A stretch of DNA of 33,982 nt from Thermoplasmata archaeon (GCA_027315455.1 DAHUXZ010000025.1:1-33982), one strand, 5' to 3'; shown: positions 1 to 8,800, counted from the first letter of the stretch. A program made the numbers and translations. Notes: generated by a model not told the origin, from the sequence alone.

Positions 1-3000
1 GGCGCGGGATCCCTGCGCCTGCTGTAGACGCCACTGGCTGAAGGAGATGTACGAGGCCTGGCGCTTCCACCAGTCCCAGAAGGCGCCCTCGCTGTAGTTC
101 TCCCCGAGGTCCTTCTTCGACTCCGCGCGGAAGCGCTCGATGTAGTCGTCGTAGCCCTGGCGCTCGGGGTCGCGGCCCTCCGCCTCGACGTCACCGAGGA
201 GCGGGGCCGCGCACTCGGGGCAGACCTTCGAGTTCGCGGGGATCGTCGACCCGCAGCGGCTGCAGCGGACGAGGTCGGCCTCGAACTCGGCGCCGCACTT
301 CGGGCACGCCGTGGCGGTCTCGGGGATCAGGTTGCCGCACTCGCCGCACTCGACGAGCTTTCCGCGCGCCGAGCGGCTCGAGACGAGGAGCAGGCCGATG
401 ATGGCGGCGACGACCGCGGCGACGATGACGAGGAGCAGCCAGAGCGGGAGGCCGAGGAAGGGGACCTTCTGGTCGTACCACGGCGTAGAGGGGACGGTGC
501 CGCCGATCGAGAAGGCTCCGGGGATCGTCACGTTCGTCGTCCGGCCGTTGTAGGTGGCGCTCGCGACGACGGTGTAGGTACCCGGCCCCATCGTGTCCGG
601 GGGAACGACCGCGATCTGGAACGGCCCGCTGGGGTCCGTCGCCTGGCCGAGGAGGTACGGGCCGCCCGGACCGGTGGCGGTCACGGTGACCTGGGCCGAG
701 CCCGAGCCAAAGAAGCTGACGTTGCCGGTGCCGATGTACTCGACCCCGGTGACCAGCGTACCCGACGGCGAGGAGAAGGTGAGGGAGATCGGCGAGGGCG
801 CGATCGTGACGTTGACGAGCGCGGTCACGTTCCCGCCGAGCGGGGGCGTGCCCCCGTCCCAGATGGCCGTGAGGGCGAACTGGGCCGCGAACGTCCCGTG
901 GAGGCCCGTCACCGAGTCGTTGATGATCCAGGAGAAGTTGACCGTCTGGGAGGCACCGCCGGCGAGGCTGCCGAAGTGCTGCGTCGGCGCCACGGCGGCC
1001 GGCTGGAACGGCGCCGGCAGGACGAATCCGAGGCCGACCGTGAAGTTCGACACCGGCCCCGTGCCGGTGTCCGACACGACCGCCGAGATCGTCAGGTTGC
1101 TGCCGATGTCGGCCGTCGCCGGACCGGTCACGGCGGCGCCGTCGAGGCGGACCGTGATCCCACAGATCCCGAGCGAGGGGCGGAAGCTCGCGTAAACGAA
1201 CGGCGCCGACACGTCCGGCGTGGCGGGGGTCATCCCCGCCGGGTACGGCGTGAGGGTCGCGTAGCCCCACTGGACGGAGTTGGCCCCGCCCCCGGCGAGG
1301 GTGGCGGCGACGTGGTAGTCACCGACGTAGTTGCCCGTCGGGAGGGTCGCCTGCGTCAGCTGGGTCGTGGCGAGCAGGAGCCAGCCGTTGCCGTTCACGT
1401 CCGTCACGCCGTAGCCGGCGAGGTGGTGGACGGCGTCCCAGGCCGCCACGAAGCTGGCGAGGGCGGGGTCCGCCGACGCGAGGTCGTTGAGCGCGGTCGC
1501 GGTGGCGTTGTTGGACTGGTTGGCGTTGTAGGCGTAGAAGGCGGAGACCTGCGCGCCGACGACGGGCGAACCGGCCGCCGCGAGGACCGGGACCTCGGCC
1601 CAGCGGTAGAACGTCGCCGTGCTCGTCGCGTCCGGGATCACCGCGGAGTCGTTCCAGAAGATCCCGTTGCGGCCGTGCGTCACCGAGAGGCTCGCGAGGT
1701 AGGCGGCGGCGCCGTTCGTCAGCAGGAGCTTGTTCGACCCCCAGTTCGTCGGGTAGGGGGTCGCCGGGACCACGGGCGTCCCCGGGGTCAGGTTCCAGTT
1801 GAGGTCAAGGGTCGAGTCGGCGGCGGTGAAGACGCTCCCGGCCCCGTCGACCGAGAGATTGTAGGCGAGGACCGGGACGAGGGTCACCTCGATGTAGGTG
1901 AGGTTGACCGGGGTCGCCGAGTTGGTGGTGCCGAAGTGGACGGCGATCGTCGACGGCCCGCCGAAGGCGCCCGTCGCCTGGAGCCATCCGAGGGGGCCGA
2001 CCGCGTTGATCGCGGACATCGCGGCGGCGGGGATCGGGAGGCTGACCGTGCCGTACGTCGGCGCGAACGACGTCGAAGGGAGCGCGTAGGACGAGCCGAA
2101 GGTGAAGGTGTTGCCGGTCGCCGTAGCGGCCACCGGGGTGTTGTAGTACACCGTGATCGTCCCGCCGGCGAAGGTCGGGTAGGCGACCGCGCGGGTCAGG
2201 TTCTCGGTGTCCGTCGGGAAGCTGAACCGGGTGTAGGTGCCGCCCGAGGCCGAGCTGATCGATATCGTGGTGGAGTTCGTCGCCGGCGCGGGGCCGGGAA
2301 GCCCGTCGGCCGAGATGTTGTCCTTGTAGTAGTTGAGGATCGAGCTGTTGTACAGCGCCGCGTGCGCCCCCGCGAGGACCTCCACCGTCGGGGCGAAGAC
2401 CGTGTCGGCGCGGAGCGAGGCGTTCTCGACCAGGTTCGCGACCAGGGGGTTCGCCGTGACCCGGCTCTGGTTGAGGACGAGCGAGCTCCCGCTCCCCGTG
2501 ACCGTCAGCCAGCCGGGGAAGAGCAGGGCGCTCGACTGCAGCGAAAGGCTGCCGCCGGCGGAGACGGTGAGCGTCAGCTTGACGTAGGCGTTGAGGACGG
2601 TCGTGTCGGTCGTCACCGTCGAGCCGGTCAGCACGACGCTGCCCTCGTCGGTGAACGAGTAGATGTGGGAGAACCGCGAGGTCAGCGTCCCCGTCGCGGC
2701 GACGAACTGGACGAACGAGATCGACTCATTCGAAACGAGGAGCGTCCCGCCCGGCAGGACCGAGATGTTCCCGGCCTGGTAGTAGACCGAACTGCCGGTG
2801 GTCGCCGGGCTCAGCACGACAATCTGGCCCGAGGCGACGACCAGGTCCCCGTGGGTGGTCCCGACAAGGGTCCGGACGGCCGGCATCGTAGCCGCCGGGG
2901 CGTGCGGCGCCGCCAAGGTCGGGGCCCCCGGCGTCGCGATGACGAGGCCCAAGCCCCCCAGCACGAGCACGGTCAGGAGCAGGCCCAACACGAGCGGGCG

Positions 3001-3015
3001 ACCAGCGTTCCTCAT
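1..3015 (-). CDS. Large secreted surface protein, C-terminal membrane anchor and cytoplasmic double zinc ribbon (partial)
   Basis: The frame opens with ATG at 3015 and stays open to the window edge, about 1005 codons, so the C-terminus is missing. Residues 1-28 form a signal peptide (MRNAGRPLVLGLLLTVLVLG then more hydrophobic residues). The next 800 or so residues are rich in Thr, Ser, Gly, Asn and Val with many N-x-S/T sequons. Residues about 40-230 look like beta-helix rungs, and the part coded by 500-1150 looks like CARDB or Ig-type beta domains. A hydrophobic segment at about 851-873 is followed by SSRSARGK, a likely stop-transfer. Then come two CxxC...CxxC zinc ribbons, the first beginning CGECG at 890 and the second CSRCG about 25 residues later, and an acidic, aromatic tail. 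The topology puts the ribbons in the cytoplasm. Ligand and function are unknown. An A/T box on this strand at 3092-3100 would leave a leader of about 50 bases. Confidence 0.85.
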   Translation of the reverse strand, partial: MRNAGRPLVLGLLLTVLVLGGLGLVIATPGAPTLAAPHAPAATMPAVRTLVGTTHGDLVVASGQIVVLSPATTGSSVYYQAGNISVLPGGTLLVSNESISFVQFVAATGTLTSRFSHIYSFTDEGSVVLTGSTVTTDTTVLNAYVKLTLTVSAGGSLSLQSSALLFPGWLTVTGSGSSLVLNQSRVTANPLVANLVENASLRADTVFAPTVEVLAGAHAALYNSSILNYYKDNISADGLPGPAPATNSTTISISSASGGTYTRFSFPTDTENLTRAVAYPTFAGGTITVYYNTPVAATATGNTFTFGSSYALPSTSFAPTYGTVSLPIPAAAMSAINAVGPLGWLQATGAFGGPSTIAVHFGTTNSATPVNLTYIEVTLVPVLAYNLSVDGAGSVFTAADSTLDLNWNLTPGTPVVPATPYPTNWGSNKLLLTNGAAAYLASLSVTHGRNGIFWNDSAVIPDATSTATFYRWAEVPVLAAAGSPVVGAQVSAFYAYNANQSNNATATALNDLASADPALASFVAAWDAVHHLAGYGVTDVNGNGWLLLATTQLTQATLPTGNYVGDYHVAATLAGGGANSVQWGYATLTPYPAGMTPATPDVSAPFVYASFRPSLGICGITVRLDGAAVTGPATADIGSNLTISAVVSDTGTGPVSNFTVGLGFVLPAPFQPAAVAPTQHFGSLAGGASQTVNFSWIINDSVTGLHGTFAAQFALTAIWDGGTPPLGGNVTALVNVTIAPSPISLTFSSPSGTLVTGVEYIGTGNVSFFGSGSAQVTVTATGPGGPYLLGQATDPSGPFQIAVVPPDTMGPGTYTVVASATYNGRTTNVTIPGAFSIGGTVPSTPWYDQKVPFLGLPLWLLLVIVAAVVAAIIGLLLVSSRSARGKLVECGECGNLIPETATACPKCGAEFEADLVRCSRCGSTIPANSKVCPECAAPLLGDVEAEGRDPERQGYDDYIERFRAESKKDLGENYSEGAFWDWWKRQASYISFSQWRLQQAQGSRA

Positions 3016-3019
3016 CCAT

Positions 3020-3244
3020 GGACGGATCCCTCCGCGCGTCGGAGGGGTACGCAGAAAACGGTCCACGGACGAAATTAAGGTGGATTACAGGTATAAAAAT
3101 CATAGGACGCGCTCCGGCGCCTGCCGGTGAGACGGTCCTCCCCTTCCGGTTATACGACACAAGGTCACGGCGAGAGGCGGTGCGGTCGGGGCCGGGGGAC
3201 TTGCCCCGGAGGGCCACCGGGCGCCCGGCGGGGCCGGACGGAGA
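3020..3244. other. Intergenic stretch without a gene
   Basis: No convincing coding frame. The right part (3130-3244) is very GC rich. The left part has the only A/T-rich patch here (about 3071-3104), which probably holds the promoter of the surface protein. Confidence 0.6.
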
Positions 3245-4303
3245 CTACCTCTCGCCCGATCCGGCGAGGTCGTGGAGGGTCACCACCACCTTCCCGAAGA
3301 GCTCCGGTGAGCCGAGCCGCTCGAACGCCTCGACCGCCCGCGCGTACGTCCACTCGGAGTCGAGGACCGGCCGCAGCTCGCCCCGGGCCAGGACCGCGAG
3401 GACCTCGTCGAACTCGGCCGGGCTCGCCATGGTGCTGCCGCGGATCGATGCCTGGCGCCAGAAGAGGGTGCGCAGGTCGATCTCGACCAGCGGGCCGGAC
3501 GTCGCCCCGATGACGACGACGCGTCCGCCGCGGGCGAGCGACCGGACCGAGAGGGGAAGCGTCGCGGTCCCGGCCGAGTCGAAGATCAGGTCGACCCCTT
3601 TCCTGTCGCTCCATTCCCAGAGGAGGCGGTCGAGCGGTCGGGTGTCGGTCGGGACGAACGCCGCCTCGGCCCCGAGGGCGAGCGCCCGCTCGGCCTTCTC
3701 CGGAGAGCGGGAGACCACCGCGACGCGGCCGCCCAGGTACCGCGCGACCTGGACCGCGGCGGTCGCCGTTCCCCCGCCGGCCCCGATGACCGCCACGCGC
3801 TCCCCGGCCGCCAGCGCCCCGATCGTTCGAAGGGCCCGCCACACCGTCTGGAAGACGAGCGGTGCCGCGGCCGCTTCGGAGACGGAGAGGCGCTCGGGAC
3901 GTCGGTGGATGTTGCGGCGGGGCACGACGACGAACTCGCCGACGGTCCCCTGGGTGTGCTCGCCGATGATCTGGTAGTGCCGGCAGAGGGCCTCGCGGCC
4001 GGCCCGGCATGCCTCGCAGGTGCCGTCCCAGAGCCCCGGGTTGAGGAGGACGGCTTCGCCCGGTCGAAGGTCGTCGACGCCTTCCCCCAGGGCGTCGACC
4101 ACCCCGGCTCCATCGGACCCCAGGATATGCGGCCGGGCGATCGGGACGCCGGGCATCCCTTCGAGCACGAAACGGTCGAGCCGGTTGAACGCGGCGGCCT
4201 GCAGCCGGACGCGGACCTCGCCGGGACCGGGGACCGGCGTCGGGACCTCGACATACGCGAGCCGGTCGAGGCCGCCGTGCTCGCGGAACCCGAACCCCCT
4301 CAT
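3245..4303 (-). CDS. Zinc-type medium-chain dehydrogenase / quinone oxidoreductase-like protein
   Basis: A 352-residue MDR-superfamily oxidoreductase. It has the N-terminal GroES-like half (GPGEVRVRLQAAAFNRLD, then ILGSDGAGVV) and a Rossmann half with GAGGGT at 174-179. The family's structural zinc lobe normally has four Cys spaced C-x2-C-x2-C-x7-C. Here Cys96, Cys99 and Cys107 remain but the first position is Asp93, so zinc binding may be altered or lost. The ATG at 4303 overlaps the cysS stop as ATGA, which fixes the start and implies translational coupling; the longer open frame upstream lies inside cysS and is a shadow. It is the last gene of the transsulfuration/CysRS operon. The substrate cannot be read from the sequence; an NAD(P)H-dependent alcohol, quinone or enoyl reduction is typical of the family. 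Confidence 0.85.
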   Translation of the reverse strand: MRGFGFREHGGLDRLAYVEVPTPVPGPGEVRVRLQAAAFNRLDRFVLEGMPGVPIARPHILGSDGAGVVDALGEGVDDLRPGEAVLLNPGLWDGTCEACRAGREALCRHYQIIGEHTQGTVGEFVVVPRRNIHRRPERLSVSEAAAAPLVFQTVWRALRTIGALAAGERVAVIGAGGGTATAAVQVARYLGGRVAVVSRSPEKAERALALGAEAAFVPTDTRPLDRLLWEWSDRKGVDLIFDSAGTATLPLSVRSLARGGRVVVIGATSGPLVEIDLRTLFWRQASIRGSTMASPAEFDEVLAVLARGELRPVLDSEWTYARAVEAFERLGSPELFGKVVVTLHDLAGSGER

Positions 4304-5739
4304 GGCGGGGACCGAGGCGCCGGGCTCCAGCGGGTGGCTCCCGCCCGGTCCTCGAGCCCGATGCCGGCCGCCGCGAGGTCGTCCCGGATGCGGTCGGCCT
4401 CGGCGTAATCCCCCCGTGCGCGGGCCCGGGACCGCGCGGCGAGCGCGGCCTCGACCACCGGTCCGACGTCCGCGGCCGGGGCGGCGACCTCGCCCGGGAC
4501 GCCGAGGACCTCCGTCGCCCAGTCGTAGGGGGCCGCGAGGATCGCAAGGTCGGTGCTTCCGAGCTCGTGGAGTCGCTCGAGCCACGGCCCCACGCTGCGG
4601 CCCCAGCCGAACAGCTGCGCGATCGCCTCCCGGGTGTGGAAGTCATCGGAGAGCGCCGCGTCGAGCCGCTCGACGACCGTGCCGCTCTCCCGGCGCACGG
4701 CGTCGGGAAGCTCCGCGGGGCCGGGGTCGCGCGCCCGCGCGAAGGCGGCGCGGATCGCCTCGGCCGGCTTCGCCAGCGTCGCGAACGCCTCGCGCGCCTC
4801 CTCGAGGCTCTTGCCCGGCTGGAAGTCGAGGGGGCTGCGATAGTGGGCGTTGAGGTAGTAGAAGCGCAGGACGTCGGGACCGAAGTGGTCGAGCGTCTCG
4901 GCGAGCCCGACCACGTTCCCGACGGACTTGGCCATCTTCTCCCCCCGTAGGGTCAGCATGCCGTTGTGCATCCAGTAGTTGACGAGGGGAGAGGCGCCGG
5001 TCGCCCCCTCGGCCTGGGCGATCTCGGCCTCGTGGTGGGGGAACTTGAGGTCGACTCCCCCGCCGTGGATGTCGTAGCGCGCCCCGAGGAGCCGGACGGT
5101 GATCGCGGTGTCCTCGATGTGCCAGCCGGGCCGCCCCGGGCCCCAGGGGCTCTCCCACGATGGCTCGCCTGGCGTCGCCGCCTTCCACAGTGCGAAGTCT
5201 TCGGGGGCGCGCTTGCTCGCGTCGAGCTCGAGCCGCGCGCCGGGACGCAGCGCCTCGGTCTTCTGGCCGGAGAGCTGGCCGTAGGCCGGGAAGCGGGCGA
5301 CGGAGTAGTAGACCGAGCCCTCGGACGCGTAGGCGTAGCCGCGGTCGACGAGCGAGCGGATCTGCTCGATGATCTCGGGGAGGTAGTCCGTGGCGTGCGG
5401 GTAGTAGTTCACCGAGCGGACGCCGAGCCGTTCCATCGCGTCCCGCCAGGCGCGGAAGTACCGGTCCGACAGCTTGAGGGGGTCGACGCCGAGCTCCGCG
5501 CCGCGCTGGATGACCTTGTCCTCGACGTTCGTCACGTTCTGGACGTAGAAGACCCGGTAGCCCCATCGGCGCAGCGCCCGGGCGACCATGTCGAAGACGA
5601 CGGCGAACCGGCCGTGGCCGATGTGCGCGTCATCGTACGGCGTGAGGCCGCAGACGAACAGCCCGACCTTCGGCGGCGTGATCGGCTGGAACCGCCGCGC
5701 CGACCGGCTCAGCGTGTCGTACACCTCGAACGGGCGCAC
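4300..5739 (-). CDS. cysS: Cysteinyl-tRNA synthetase
   Basis: A 479-residue class I aminoacyl-tRNA synthetase that charges tRNA-Cys with cysteine. Visible are the N-terminal Cys30 of [17 protein letters not shown], the HIGH motif at 39-42, the [15 protein letters not shown] zinc and substrate region near 225-239, and KMAKS (KMSKS-type) at 268-272. In the bacterial enzyme the active-site zinc is held by two Cys, one His and one Glu. Here the second Cys position, inside WHIED at 206-210, is Asp210. The C-terminal part carries the helical anticodon-binding region, with a rather short tail. The start is GTG at 5739, only 3 bases after the stop of the upstream transsulfuration gene, and the end overlaps the next gene by 4 bases. 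Context suggests coupled production and use of cysteine. Confidence 0.95.
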   Translation of the reverse strand: MRPFEVYDTLSRSARRFQPITPPKVGLFVCGLTPYDDAHIGHGRFAVVFDMVARALRRWGYRVFYVQNVTNVEDKVIQRGAELGVDPLKLSDRYFRAWRDAMERLGVRSVNYYPHATDYLPEIIEQIRSLVDRGYAYASEGSVYYSVARFPAYGQLSGQKTEALRPGARLELDASKRAPEDFALWKAATPGEPSWESPWGPGRPGWHIEDTAITVRLLGARYDIHGGGVDLKFPHHEAEIAQAEGATGASPLVNYWMHNGMLTLRGEKMAKSVGNVVGLAETLDHFGPDVLRFYYLNAHYRSPLDFQPGKSLEEAREAFATLAKPAEAIRAAFARARDPGPAELPDAVRRESGTVVERLDAALSDDFHTREAIAQLFGWGRSVGPWLERLHELGSTDLAILAAPYDWATEVLGVPGEVAAPAADVGPVVEAALAARSRARARGDYAEADRIRDDLAAAGIGLEDRAGATRWSPAPRSPP

Positions 5740-5742
5740 GGA

Positions 5743-6888
5743 CTATATCCCCCGCAGCGCGCGTCGCACGTCGTCCACGAGGTCGTCGGGGTCCTCGATC
5801 CCGCAGCTCAGTCGGACGAGGCCGTCGGTCACCCCGTGCGCTTCGCGCTCGCGCCGGGGGACCGACGCGTGGGTCATCGATGCGGGGTGATCGACCAGGG
5901 ACTCGACGCCTCCCAGGCTCTCGGCGAGGGTGAAGAGACGCAGGCCCCGGAGGAACCGGCGCGCGCCGCGCCCGCCCCCGTTGAGCTCGACGCTCACCAT
6001 CCCGCCGTACCCGTCCATCTGGCGCCGCGCGAGGGCGTGCTGCGGGTGGCTCGCGAGGCCGGGGTAGTGGACCCGATGCACGCGACGGTCCCCCTCGAGC
6101 GCCCGGGCCACGGCGAGCGCGGCCGTGGCGTGGGCGCGCATGCGGACGCCGAGGGTATGGAGCCCCCGCAGCACGAGGAAGCAGTCGAACGGGCTCGGGA
6201 CCGCACCGACGGCGTTCTGCAGCCAGGTGAGCCGCTCCCCGAGCTTCGCCTCCCGCGCGACGAGGGCACCGCCGATGATGTCGGAGTGGCCCCCGAGGTA
6301 CTTCGTCGTCGAGTACAGGACGACGTCGGCCCCCCGCTCGATCGGCCGCTGGAAGACGGGGGAGGCGAAGGTGTTGTCGACGGCGACGAGCGCCCCCTGC
6401 CGTCGCGCGAGGCGGACGGTAGCGGCGATGTCGGCGAGCGTGAGGAGCGGGTTGGTGGGCGTCTCGAGGTAGACCATCTGCGTCGGGCCGCGCTCGAGCG
6501 CCGCCGCCAGGCGCTCGTTCGACCGGGCGTCGACGTACTCGACCTCAATGCCGAACTGCCGGCGGTGGTGCTCGAACAGCCGCCACGTTCCCCCGTAGAG
6601 GTCCTCGCCCGCGACGATGCGCGAACCCGAAGGGAAGTGCTCCAGGAGGGTCGCCAGCGCCCCGAGGCCGCTCGAGAAGGCCAGCCCGGTCGCACCGCCA
6701 TCGATCGCCGCGACGGCGGACTCGAGGACCGCCCGCGTCGGGTTGCCGCTACGCCCATAGACGAACCCCTTGTGGCGGTTCGGCGCCGACTGGGCAAAGG
6801 TGCTCGAGAGGTAGACCGGCACGTTGACGGCCCCCGTGAGGGGGTCCGGCGGCTGGGCCGCGTGGATCAGCTTCGTGTCAAACCGCAT
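5743..6888 (-). CDS. Cystathionine gamma-lyase / gamma-synthase family PLP enzyme
   Basis: A 381-residue member of the Cys/Met metabolism PLP family. Motifs are YGRSGNPT at 44-51 (phosphate and PLP contact), DLYGGT near 96-101, LETPTNP near 141-147, the PLP-facing DNTF at 171-174, and the Schiff-base lysine Lys196 in STTKYLGGHSD. Family sequence alone does not separate gamma-lyase (cystathionine to cysteine, 2-oxobutyrate and ammonia) from gamma-synthase or methionine gamma-lyase. The upstream partner is a cystathionine beta-synthase overlapping by 11 bases and the downstream gene is CysRS, so reverse transsulfuration with gamma-lyase activity is the best inference. The ATG at 6888 is inside the end of the preceding gene, as expected for a coupled operon. 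Confidence 0.92.
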   Translation of the reverse strand: MRFDTKLIHAAQPPDPLTGAVNVPVYLSSTFAQSAPNRHKGFVYGRSGNPTRAVLESAVAAIDGGATGLAFSSGLGALATLLEHFPSGSRIVAGEDLYGGTWRLFEHHRRQFGIEVEYVDARSNERLAAALERGPTQMVYLETPTNPLLTLADIAATVRLARRQGALVAVDNTFASPVFQRPIERGADVVLYSTTKYLGGHSDIIGGALVAREAKLGERLTWLQNAVGAVPSPFDCFLVLRGLHTLGVRMRAHATAALAVARALEGDRRVHRVHYPGLASHPQHALARRQMDGYGGMVSVELNGGGRGARRFLRGLRLFTLAESLGGVESLVDHPASMTHASVPRREREAHGVTDGLVRLSCGIEDPDDLVDDVRRALRGI

Positions 6889-8275
6889 GGGGCTCCCCCC
6901 GGTGGGACAGGAAGGCGAGGAGGTCGTGGCGGGTGAGGAGACCCACCGGCCGCGCGTCGGCGTCGCGGACGAGGAGGGCGCGCTCGACCCGGAGCCGACG
7001 GACGATCTCGCCGACGCTCGTGTCGAGCCCCACCTCGCCGAAGCGGGGGGCGAGCGCGGAGGAGACCGTCCGGTCGAGGACGGTCTGGTCCTCGAGCAGT
7101 GCCCGGAGCAGCTCCTCCTCCTGGACGCTGCCGAGGTTCTCGGCGCCGGCGAGGACCGGCATCTGCGAGATGCCGAGACGGCGGAGCGTCGCGAGCACCT
7201 CGCGCACGACCGTCGTCGGCTCGGCGCTCACGAGCGCGGGGGAGAACTCCTTGGCCTGGAGGAGGTCCCCGGCCGTCGAGCCCGGATCGAGGTAGCCCTT
7301 CTCCCGCATCCACTCGTCGGAGTAGAACTTCGACAGGTAGCGGTCGCCGGAGTCCGGCAGGAGGATCACCACCGTCGAGCCCTCGGCCACCGGGCGCGTC
7401 GCGAGCCAGCGCAGCGCCCCCGCGACGGCCGAGCCGGAGGAGCCGCCGACGAACAGCCCCTCCTCGCGCGCCAGGCGCCGTGCCATGAGGAACGACTCTC
7501 GGTCCTCCACCTCGACGAACTCGTCGAGGTACTGGAAGTGAACGGTCTTCGGGATCATGTCCTCCCCGATCCCCTCGACCTGGTACGGCACGGGCCGCGC
7601 GAGCTCCCGGGTCCGGAAGTAAGGTCCCAGCACCGACCCCTTGGGGTCGACGGCCACGATGCGCACGGACGGAGCGTGCTCTTTGAAGTAGCGGCCGATC
7701 CCGCTCACGGTCCCCCCGGTCCCGATGGTCGCGACCACGGCGGAGAGCCCCGGGCCCGCCCCGCGGGCGATCTCGGGGGCCGTCGTATGGTAGTGGGCGC
7801 CGGGGTTGTTCGCGTTGTCGTACTGGTTGGGGTAGTAGGAGTTCGGGATCTCCTTGGCCAGGCGGCGGGCGACGGAGTAGTGGCTCATGGGGTGCTCCGG
7901 GGGCAGCTGGCTCGGGGTGACGACGACCCGGGCGCCGTAGGCGCGCAGGAGCCGGATCTTCTCGGCGCTCATCTTGTCCGGCAGCACGAACACGCAGTGG
8001 TAGCCGCGGACCGCGGCGACGAGGGCGAGGCCCACTCCGGTGTTGCCGCTGGTCGCCTCGATGATCGTTCCCCCCGGGGCGAGGAGTCCCTTCCGCTCCG
8101 CATCGTCGATCATCGCCGCACCGATGCGGTCCTTGACCGACCCTCCCGGGTTCAGGAACTCGAGCTTGACCAGCAGGCGGTAGGGGAGGCCCTTGCCGAC
8201 CCGGCGGAGGGGGAGGAGCGGGGTGTTGCCCACCAGGTCGAGGATGGACTGGGGGCTCGGTCGGCCGTCGGCCAC
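6878..8275 (-). CDS. Cystathionine beta-synthase with C-terminal CBS domain pair
   Basis: A 465-residue fold-type II PLP enzyme, most likely condensing homocysteine and serine (or an activated serine) to cystathionine. The PLP lysine is Lys48 in NPGGSVKDR. The substrate loop EATSGNTG lies at 73-80 and the phosphate loop GTGGTVSG near 190. Residues about 345-460 form two CBS repeats (SAEPTTVVREVLATLRRLGI and LDTSVGEIVRRLRVERALLV), which in relatives bind adenosyl ligands. No N-terminal heme region is present. The GTG at 8275 is chosen because an A/T box on this strand (8299-8305) lies 24-30 bases upstream, indicating a leaderless message. It is the first gene of the four-gene operon down to 3245. 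An O-acetylserine-type cysteine synthase with CBS tail is the main alternative. Confidence 0.93.
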   Translation of the reverse strand: MADGRPSPQSILDLVGNTPLLPLRRVGKGLPYRLLVKLEFLNPGGSVKDRIGAAMIDDAERKGLLAPGGTIIEATSGNTGVGLALVAAVRGYHCVFVLPDKMSAEKIRLLRAYGARVVVTPSQLPPEHPMSHYSVARRLAKEIPNSYYPNQYDNANNPGAHYHTTAPEIARGAGPGLSAVVATIGTGGTVSGIGRYFKEHAPSVRIVAVDPKGSVLGPYFRTRELARPVPYQVEGIGEDMIPKTVHFQYLDEFVEVEDRESFLMARRLAREEGLFVGGSSGSAVAGALRWLATRPVAEGSTVVILLPDSGDRYLSKFYSDEWMREKGYLDPGSTAGDLLQAKEFSPALVSAEPTTVVREVLATLRRLGISQMPVLAGAENLGSVQEEELLRALLEDQTVLDRTVSSALAPRFGEVGLDTSVGEIVRRLRVERALLVRDADARPVGLLTRHDLLAFLSHRGEPHAV

Positions 8276-8298
8276 GGGCCGGGGGAGGGGGGGAAGGG

Positions 8299-8305
8299 AA
8301 TAAAC
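8299..8305 (-). promoter_or_regulatory. TATA-like box of the transsulfuration operon
   Basis: GTTTATT on the minus strand, 24-30 bases before the GTG at 8275, in otherwise G/C-only surroundings. The distance predicts transcription starting at or next to the start codon. Confidence 0.6.
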
Positions 8306-8353
8306 GCTTGCAACCCGGGAGGGGGTACGACCCCCCCGCGGCGAAAAGTTCGA

Positions 8354-8371
8354 ACGTACGGTCCCGTACGT
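8354..8371. promoter_or_regulatory. Perfect 18-bp dyad in divergent promoter, candidate operator
   Basis: acgtacgg-tc-ccgtacgt: two 8-bp arms that are exact reverse complements around a 2-bp centre. A second palindrome, gttcgaac (8348-8355), abuts it on the left. The site sits between the boxes of the two divergent operons and just upstream of a BlaI/MecI-like repressor gene. BlaI-type proteins bind dyads as dimers, so autoregulation through this site is a reasonable inference. Confidence 0.55.
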
Positions 8372-8389
8372 GCTTTACGGCCGTCACGG

Positions 8390-8395
8390 TTAAAG
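8390..8395 (+). promoter_or_regulatory. TATA-like box of the repressor-peptidase operon
   Basis: TTAAAG on the plus strand begins 28 bases before the ATG at 8418, matching the leaderless spacing seen elsewhere in the window. Confidence 0.55.
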
Positions 8396-8417
8396 GGCGT
8401 GGGCCGCTAAAAGGACC

Positions 8418-8789
8418 ATGCGGGAGGGGGAGATGCTCGGGCCGCTCGAGGCGGATGTGCTCTCCTCGCTCGCCGACCTCGAGGAGGCCCCCGCGCGCGC
8501 GGTCCGCGACGCCCTCGAGGCGCGCGGGGTCAAGGTCGCCTATACCACGGTAGGGACGATCTTGGGCCGCCTCTGGTCGAAGGGGCTCGTCCGCCGACGT
8601 CGCGAGCCCTGCCGCGGCGGGGGGCGCTACGTCTACCGGGTCCGGGACTTCGAGCGCCAGTACCTCCGCAGCCTCCTCAGCGGCGTCGTCTCGCTGTTCG
8701 GTCCGGCCGGGGTCGTCCATCTCAACGAGGAGCTCGCGAAGCTCGATCCGTCCGAGGAGCAGGAGCTCCGCCGGCGGCTCCACGTCTGA
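8418..8789 (+). CDS. BlaI/MecI-like winged-helix transcriptional repressor
   Basis: A 123-residue protein with the layout of the penicillinase-repressor family. It has an N-terminal LGPLEADVLSSLADL helix, a second helix RAVRDALEARG, the recognition-helix region VAYTTVGTILGRLWSKGLV, and a wing with basic and glycine residues ending in GRYVYRV. A C-terminal helical segment (residues about 78-123) could serve as the dimerisation arm. In bacteria BlaI is cleaved through the sensor peptidase BlaR1; here a membrane metallopeptidase gene begins 11 bases downstream, so a regulator-peptidase partnership is plausible but unproven. The ATG at 8418 is supported by the box at 8390-8395. The dyad at 8354-8371 is the likely operator. 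Confidence 0.85.
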   Translation: MREGEMLGPLEADVLSSLADLEEAPARAVRDALEARGVKVAYTTVGTILGRLWSKGLVRRRREPCRGGGRYVYRVRDFERQYLRSLLSGVVSLFGPAGVVHLNEELAKLDPSEEQELRRRLHV

Positions 8790-8800
8790 GGGCGGGGGCG

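Noticed and set aside
898-3078. Long plus-strand open frame (726 codons)
   Set aside because: It is the antisense of the surface protein; the translation is Arg/Gly/Val-rich with no domain, while the minus frame shows a signal peptide, membrane helix and zinc ribbons.
4966-8410. Long plus-strand open frames over the CBS-CGL-CysRS operon
   Set aside because: Low-complexity Arg/Glu/Gly/Val translations typical of GC-rich antisense frames; the minus strand carries enzymes with catalytic motifs.
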